A stretch of DNA of 5,449 nt from an uncultured Planctomycetaceae bacterium (lineage in GTDB: Bacteria > Planctomycetota > Planctomycetia > Planctomycetales > Planctomycetaceae): positions 1-5,449 of the forward strand of contig CAIXQV010000677.1 of assembly GCA_903921605.1 (NCBI GenBank). Direction: 5' to 3'. The notes below the pieces were generated by a model. It did no database searches. It saw only the letters and a list, made by a program, of their open reading frames with translations, and had not been told where the DNA came from. The position numbers were made by a program, and so were the translations under genes. Within the stretch, counting starts at the first letter, position 1; each line of letters begins with the position of its first letter. Of this stretch, positions 5,175 through 5,449 are shown one piece after another.

Positions 5175-5449
5175 TCAAAGGTTTGCAATCTTCCTCTGCG
5201 GAGTTGCTTCGGTAACTTTGGGAGCTGAGAAAACCCAGAAATAGTCGCCAACCTGGCCATGATTGGATTGAGCCTGTTGATTCAGGAATTCGCATTCACG
5301 CAGCATGGCTTCGCGCGACCAGCCGAGACATGATCGCATTTTCAGCGTGACGGGATCATAATCCAGAGCATGCTCCGCCGGGGATCGGACCATCAGCGCC
5401 GAAGGCAGAACGCAGCAGTGGTAAACTCGCAGAGCACACGGGAATGTCC
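5175..5449 (-). CDS. Unrecognised protein, C-terminal part (5' end outside window)
   Basis: The minus-strand frame is open from the right edge of the window to its stop at 5177-5175, giving about 90 residues. An internal ATG at 5393 is possible, but upstream sequence in frame is also coding-like (FPCALRVYHCCVLPSALMVR), so the gene probably continues beyond the window. The composition is natural, with mixed hydrophobic and charged residues, and includes REAMLRECEFLNQQAQSN and VGDYFWVFSAPK before a basic end. I recognise no domain, membrane segment or catalytic motif. It converges on the sigma/membrane-protein operon and is unlikely to belong to it. It could instead be a chance frame, but its length, open left and right context and composition favour a real gene. 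Confidence 0.6.
   Translation of the reverse strand, partial: TFPCALRVYHCCVLPSALMVRSPAEHALDYDPVTLKMRSCLGWSREAMLRECEFLNQQAQSNHGQVGDYFWVFSAPKVTEATPQRKIANL

Overview
The window reads as an ordinary stretch of a planctomycete chromosome. Three things suggest this: an incomplete secreted protein of the PPC/Ig-like-repeat type common in Planctomycetes, an ECF sigma factor followed by a small cysteine-free membrane protein, and generous intergenic spacers. This assignment rests on recognising families from memory; no search was run.

Layout. Positions 1-1071 (+) hold the C-terminal 356 residues of an extracellular PPC-domain protein, followed by a plausible intrinsic terminator at 1139-1175. A 454-bp spacer (1072-1525) has no convincing gene but carries a 21-bp-spaced direct repeat and an inverted repeat at 1272-1315. 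Positions 1526-2263 (+) encode a LuxR/NarL-type transcription regulator with a non-REC, probably PAS-like N-terminal half. Sixty bases later, 2324-3574 (+) encodes a full-length MoeA-type molybdopterin molybdotransferase, possibly cotranscribed with the regulator. Spacer 3575-4103 contains a strong compound hairpin (3637-3704, REP-like), a terminator-like hairpin with a T tract (3986-4018) and a second hairpin (4029-4043). Positions 4104-4643 (+) encode an ECF-type sigma factor. Its stop overlaps the start of 4636-5079 (+), a small single-pass membrane protein likely to be its anti-sigma or partner factor. Converging from the right edge, 5175-5449 (-) is the C-terminal part of an unrecognised protein.

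How the genes work together. The clearest unit is the translationally coupled sigma factor/membrane protein pair, which looks like a signal-responsive transcription switch. The LuxR regulator and moeA may form a second unit, but the sequence does not prove a regulatory link to molybdenum cofactor synthesis. No mobile element, tRNA, rRNA or CRISPR array was seen. The observations most worth checking are the compound hairpin, a coding-looking tail in the -1 frame after the membrane protein (5061-5156), the paired hairpins before the sigma gene, and a replaced acidic active-site position in MoeA. I found no clear evidence of a new multi-gene system.
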